NCBI GenBank assembly: GCA_964631595.1
Contig: CAZVXL010000022.1
Span: 1-24,124 of the forward strand
Source: UMGS1312 sp964631595
GTDB taxonomy: Bacteria > Bacillota > Clostridia > Oscillospirales > CAG-272
Reading direction: 5' to 3'
DNA length: 24,124 bases
Every line of letters starts with the position of its first letter. Position 1 is the stretch's first letter. The notes below the pieces were generated by a model. The model ran no database searches, was not told the DNA's origin, and saw only the letters and a program-made list of their open reading frames with translations. Below, piece by piece: positions 21,043-24,124 of this stretch. A program made the position numbers and the translations under genes.

Positions 21043-22509
21043 TCATTTTCTCCATGATGCGGGGGATATGAGCACCAGCATCGGGAATATCTCAAGTCTT
21101 CCGAGAAGCATATTGAAGGAGAGAACGTATTTCGAAAAATCGGACATACAGGAGAAATTCGAAGCGGGTCCCACTCCGCCGAAGCCCGGTCCCACGTTGT
21201 TGATGCAAGCTGCGACGGCGGAAAAGGTGGTGGTGAAATCGTGCCCGTCGAGAGAAACAAGCAGGAGTGAGAGCCCATATAGGATCATATAAACCAAGAA
21301 ATACGAGCTTACTCCGGTGGTCACGGCGCGGTCGAGCGCCTCGCCCTCGAAATGTATCACACGCACCTCTCTGGGATTGAGGCAGTACCGTATCTCCTTG
21401 AGCCCCGTCTTCAGCATTATGACGATTCTGGAGATCTTTATTCCTCCGGCGGTCGATCCGGCGCATCCGCCGATAAACATCAGCAGCAGGAGTATCATCT
21501 TGGAAAACTCCGGCCATTTGTCAAAGTCCACGGTCGAAAAGCCAGTAGTCGAAATGATCGAACAGACCTGAAAAAATGCGTGGCGCACCGTCTCGGCAAG
21601 GCTTCCGTACATTGAGATCAAGTTTGCAGTGATCATCACGGTAGAGGAAGCGATAATGCCGATATACCAGCGCACCTCCTCCATGAGCAGAGCCTTGGAG
21701 AATTTGCGAATGAGCATGAAGTAGAAGAAATTGAAATTCACTCCCGCGATAAGCATAAAGGCGCCGATGACCCACTCGATATACGCACTGTTATATCCCG
21801 CGATACCGAAATCTCTCATAAAGAAGCCGCCGCTTCCCATTGTTGCCAAGGAGTTGCAAATGCTGTCAAAGACGGGCATTTTTCCGAGAATGAGCAGGAT
21901 CGCCTCGGCAACGGTCAGTCCGAGGTAGATGGCGTAGAGTATCTGCGAATTGAACTTCAGCTTTGACACAAGCTTACCGAAGGTCGGTCCGGGGGACTCT
22001 GCTCTGAGAGCCGAGGTCGCGGAAGCGGAGCCGTCCTTTGCCACTCCGCCCCTGTCGCGCGGAAGCACGGCGACGGCGAATGCAAGTATGCCGAGTCCGC
22101 CTATCCAATGTGAAAAGGAGCGCCAGAATATGATGCTCGGCGGAAACGTATCAATCGTTGTGAGCACCGTTGCGCCGGTTGTCGTAAAGCCGGACACGGT
22201 GTCGAAAAAGGCATCGGCAAAGCGCGGCACCGCTCCGCTGAGCATCAGCGGCAGTGCTCCCGCCACGGATATGAATATCCACGTGAGTGCCGCCACCACC
22301 ATTCCCTCCTTGGAGGAGAGTGCGGTGTTATAGCGCTTGAATATCAAAACAAGCGCCGCACTGACCGCCGCAAGAATTGCCGCGGATATGACAAAGCTCG
22401 GAATACAGCCGTCTCCGTATACAAGCGATACGATCACCGGAGCAAGCATCAGCACTGCGCCGACGAGCAGTATACGTCCGAGGTAGTATGCTATTCTTTT
22501 CAGTTTCAA
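21043..22509 (-). CDS. trkH: Trk potassium uptake channel subunit
   Basis: TrkH is the membrane channel of the Trk/Ktr potassium system, gated by TrkA. The 488 residues are mostly hydrophobic and show the four selectivity-filter repeats: SGFTTTGATV (Gly112), SLATMGSGG (Gly225), ISTTGFSTV (Gly323) and INNVGPGFGG (Gly440). SHWIGGLGILAF and GSTAGGIKISR are further family blocks, and the C-terminus LLGRLEIFPMLVL is typical. The start is TTG at 22509 with AGGAGA 5 bases upstream; no ATG of comparable quality is near. It is 33 bases after trkA and followed by a terminator. Confidence 0.95.
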   Translation of the reverse strand: MKLKRIAYYLGRILLVGAVLMLAPVIVSLVYGDGCIPSFVISAAILAAVSAALVLIFKRYNTALSSKEGMVVAALTWIFISVAGALPLMLSGAVPRFADAFFDTVSGFTTTGATVLTTIDTFPPSIIFWRSFSHWIGGLGILAFAVAVLPRDRGGVAKDGSASATSALRAESPGPTFGKLVSKLKFNSQILYAIYLGLTVAEAILLILGKMPVFDSICNSLATMGSGGFFMRDFGIAGYNSAYIEWVIGAFMLIAGVNFNFFYFMLIRKFSKALLMEEVRWYIGIIASSTVMITANLISMYGSLAETVRHAFFQVCSIISTTGFSTVDFDKWPEFSKMILLLLMFIGGCAGSTAGGIKISRIVIMLKTGLKEIRYCLNPREVRVIHFEGEALDRAVTTGVSSYFLVYMILYGLSLLLVSLDGHDFTTTFSAVAACINNVGPGFGGVGPASNFSCMSDFSKYVLSFNMLLGRLEIFPMLVLISPASWRK

Positions 22510-22542
22510 AACAATCTCCTATCGCCCGAGGGCTGTCAAAAA

Positions 22543-23904
22543 TCACTCAAGAATACTGTCAAGCGAAGCGAGCTTGCTTGTCGTAACGATTATCACCACA
22601 TCGCGCGGGTGGATGGAATCGTCGCCGGAGGGGAACATGATACGTCCGTCGCGGAATATTCCCGCGATAAGTATTCCCTTCTTCAGCTTTAGCTGAGACA
22701 GCGGCACACCGATCGTCCTTCCCGTATCAGTCGCAATGAACTCTATTGCCTCGACCTCACCGCCGACAAGCTTATACATTGAGCGTATAACACCTCCCGA
22801 GGTTTCCTCAAGAGCACGAACGTATGAAAGAATGATATCCGCGGTGAGCTCCTTCGGAGACACACAGCTGTCAAGCCCGACGGACATCGCCATTTTACGG
22901 AGATTCGGGCTGTTCACCTTCAGAATATTCTTGGGGCAGCCCTGCATCCTTGCGTACATGGACATAATGATATTGTCCTCGTCAAGATCGGTGAGAGTTA
23001 TGAGGGCATCGGTATCGTCAAGTCCCTCCTCACTCAGAAGCGTCTGATTTGCCCCGTCTCCGCAGATAACTCTGATCTTCGGCAGAGTCGCCGCAAGCTG
23101 ATTGCATCTTTCGCGGTTCTTTTCGATGACCTTCACGCTCATTCCGGAGGATGAGAGCATCTGCGACAAATAATACGACACTCTGCTGCCGCCGATCACC
23201 ATGACGTTCTTTATCTTGTTTTTGACAACGCCTATCTGTCTGAAGAACATGGATATCTGGCCGTGATCTGCGCTCACGTGTATCCTGTCCCCCGCCCTCA
23301 GTACAAAATCTCCGGCGGGAATGATAACGCTGTCAACACCCTCTCGCTGAACGGCGCACACAAGCACCTTTACACCGCTGAGCTTCTTTTTCATATCCTT
23401 GAGCGGTATACCCGCAATAGGGCTTCCCTCGGGTATCATCAGCTCTACCATATCTATTTTTCCCTTGGCAAAGGACTCCACGTGTACCGCGCTCGGGATA
23501 CTGAGCATCCTCGATATCTCTCTTGCGGCATTGTATTCGGGATTTACCATCATGGAAACGCCGAGGCTCTCTCTCATAAAAATGAGCTGCGAATTGATCT
23601 CCGGATCTCTGACTCGGGCTATGGTTCCCTTCACGCCGAGACGTCTTGCTATTACACACGCAAGCACGTTGATCTCATCCATATGCGTAGTGGCAATAAG
23701 CAGATCGCTCTCCGAGGCGTTCGCCTTTTCAAGCGTGCTCACCGTAACACCGGAGCCGCATATACCGAGAATATCGAAATCCTCCGAGATCTCATCTATC
23801 ACATCGGCATCGGGATCAATGAGAGAGATACTGTGCCCCTCCTCGCTGAGAGCCGCGATTATCTCCGTGCCGAGCTTTCCGCCTCCGACTATTATTATGT
23901 TCAT
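22543..23904 (-). CDS. trkA: Trk system regulatory subunit TrkA (double RCK)
   Basis: TrkA is the cytoplasmic ring protein that binds NAD(H) or ATP-type ligands and opens TrkH. The 453-residue length and the duplicated layout match full TrkA: RCK-N 1 (IIIVGGGKLG at 3-12, acidic Asp30 at the end of the second strand), RCK-C 1 (~140-220), RCK-N 2 (VMVIGGSRVS near 234-243, with GDGANQTLLSEEGL) and RCK-C 2 (~370-453). The second Rossmann loop (GGSRVS) lacks a full GxGxxG and may bind nucleotide poorly. GAAAGG precedes the ATG. It is first in the trkA-trkH operon. Confidence 0.95.
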   Translation of the reverse strand: MNIIIVGGGKLGTEIIAALSEEGHSISLIDPDADVIDEISEDFDILGICGSGVTVSTLEKANASESDLLIATTHMDEINVLACVIARRLGVKGTIARVRDPEINSQLIFMRESLGVSMMVNPEYNAAREISRMLSIPSAVHVESFAKGKIDMVELMIPEGSPIAGIPLKDMKKKLSGVKVLVCAVQREGVDSVIIPAGDFVLRAGDRIHVSADHGQISMFFRQIGVVKNKIKNVMVIGGSRVSYYLSQMLSSSGMSVKVIEKNRERCNQLAATLPKIRVICGDGANQTLLSEEGLDDTDALITLTDLDEDNIIMSMYARMQGCPKNILKVNSPNLRKMAMSVGLDSCVSPKELTADIILSYVRALEETSGGVIRSMYKLVGGEVEAIEFIATDTGRTIGVPLSQLKLKKGILIAGIFRDGRIMFPSGDDSIHPRDVVIIVTTSKLASLDSILE

Positions 23905-23923
23905 CAGACAGTACCTTTCTTTT

Positions 23924-23938
23924 CGATCTTTCAGATCG
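23924..23938 (-). promoter_or_regulatory. Leader hairpin before the trkA ribosome site
   Basis: CGATCT (23924-23929) and AGATCG (23933-23938) pair perfectly around a 3-base loop. On the minus strand it ends 4 bases before GAAAGG (23919-23914). The whole leader is only about 40 bases, too short for a known ion or c-di-AMP riboswitch. Confidence 0.45.
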
Positions 23939-23949
23939 CTGTTTTCAAT

Positions 23950-23978
23950 ATGTTATACCAAATGCAGAGGAAAGTCAA
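23950..23978 (-). promoter_or_regulatory. Probable sigma-A promoter of trkA-trkH
   Basis: On the minus strand TTGACT (23978-23973) is followed after 17 bases by TAACAT (23955-23950); a better -10, TATAAC (23957-23952), is only 15 bases away. One of these pairs probably drives the operon. Confidence 0.5.
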
Positions 23979-24080
23979 GAAGAATTTTATTTTATCCCGA
24001 ATTATTGCATCTTTCTCACCCCGCGGTACCCGAGCAGACCGCTTAAATGATATTTCGCCGCGCTCCGCTTTATGCGAAAA

Positions 24081-24109
24081 GACCACCACGCCGCAAATGC
24101 TGGGTGGTC
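24081..24109 (-). terminator. Possible terminator of a leftward gene beyond the right edge
   Basis: GACCACC (24081-24087) pairs with GGTGGTC (24103-24109) around a 15-base loop; on the minus strand TTTT follows. The bases between 23979 and 24080 hold no gene that I can support. Confidence 0.45.
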
Positions 24110-24124
24110 GTAAAACAGTAAAAT

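Noticed and set aside
23905..23950. Possible c-di-AMP or ion riboswitch before trkA
   Set aside because: The leader is about 40 bases with one 6-bp hairpin, much shorter than the known potassium-related riboswitches.
24023..24042. Inverted repeat GCGGT/ACCGC near the right edge
   Set aside because: Only 5 bp with a 10-base loop and no gene nearby to link it to; expected by chance.

Overview
The window looks like chromosomal sequence from a spore-forming, fairly GC-rich member of the Clostridia, probably a gut-type bacterium. The evidence is dipicolinate synthase genes (dpaA, dpaB), a SleL/YaaH-type LysM-GH18 spore hydrolase, a sugar PTS with Firmicutes-like parts, DUF1700/DUF4097 membrane proteins, a 4-Cys TSCPD protein, strong AGGAGG-like ribosome sites, consensus sigma-A promoters and Rho-independent terminators. 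No rRNA, tRNA, CRISPR array, insertion sequence or phage gene was seen. The species is not named from this evidence.

Layout. (1) 1-65: the start of a leftward lipoprotein gene with its own promoter. (2) 237-4332, rightward: a complete phosphotransferase chain, ptsH (HPr), ptsI (EI), crr (IIA) and ptsG-like (IICB), closed by a terminator. (3) 4467-5923, rightward: dpaA-dpaB, behind a sigma-E/K-like promoter. (4) 6047-7402, rightward: a class III aminotransferase behind a perfect TTGACA-17-TATAAT promoter and closed by a 14-bp terminator stem. (5) 7469-8767 leftward spore hydrolase, divergent from enolase (8933-10201). (6) 10276-11007 leftward trmB, convergent with enolase through a two-way terminator. 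(7) 11123-16589, rightward operon: DUF1700, DUF4097, TSCPD protein, polA, ispE. (8) 20797-16655, leftward operon: ychF, an SPFH/prohibitin protein, a sugar-phosphate isomerase-like TIM barrel and a Gfo/Idh/MocA oxidoreductase. It meets the ispE operon at a second two-way terminator. (9) 23904-21043, leftward: trkA-trkH potassium uptake.

How the genes work together. PEP made by enolase feeds EI, HPr, IIA and IICB for sugar import. dpaAB makes the dipicolinate stored in the spore, and the GH18 protein probably acts on spore peptidoglycan. TrkA gates TrkH for potassium uptake. The rest is housekeeping (tRNA methylation, DNA repair, isoprenoids, ribosome-associated ATPase) plus a small sugar oxidation/isomerisation pair of unknown substrate.

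Most unusual points. First, short perfect RNA hairpins of unrelated sequence sit just upstream of the Shine-Dalgarno sites of about ten genes, in leader and inter-cistronic positions on both strands; this looks like a conserved architecture with no shared sequence. Second, HPr keeps the phosphocarrier His15 but has Arg at position 46, where Firmicutes normally have the regulatory Ser. Third, a 19-bp palindrome lies at the predicted transcription start of the DUF1700/DUF4097/polA operon. I saw no clear novel multi-gene defence or mobile system.
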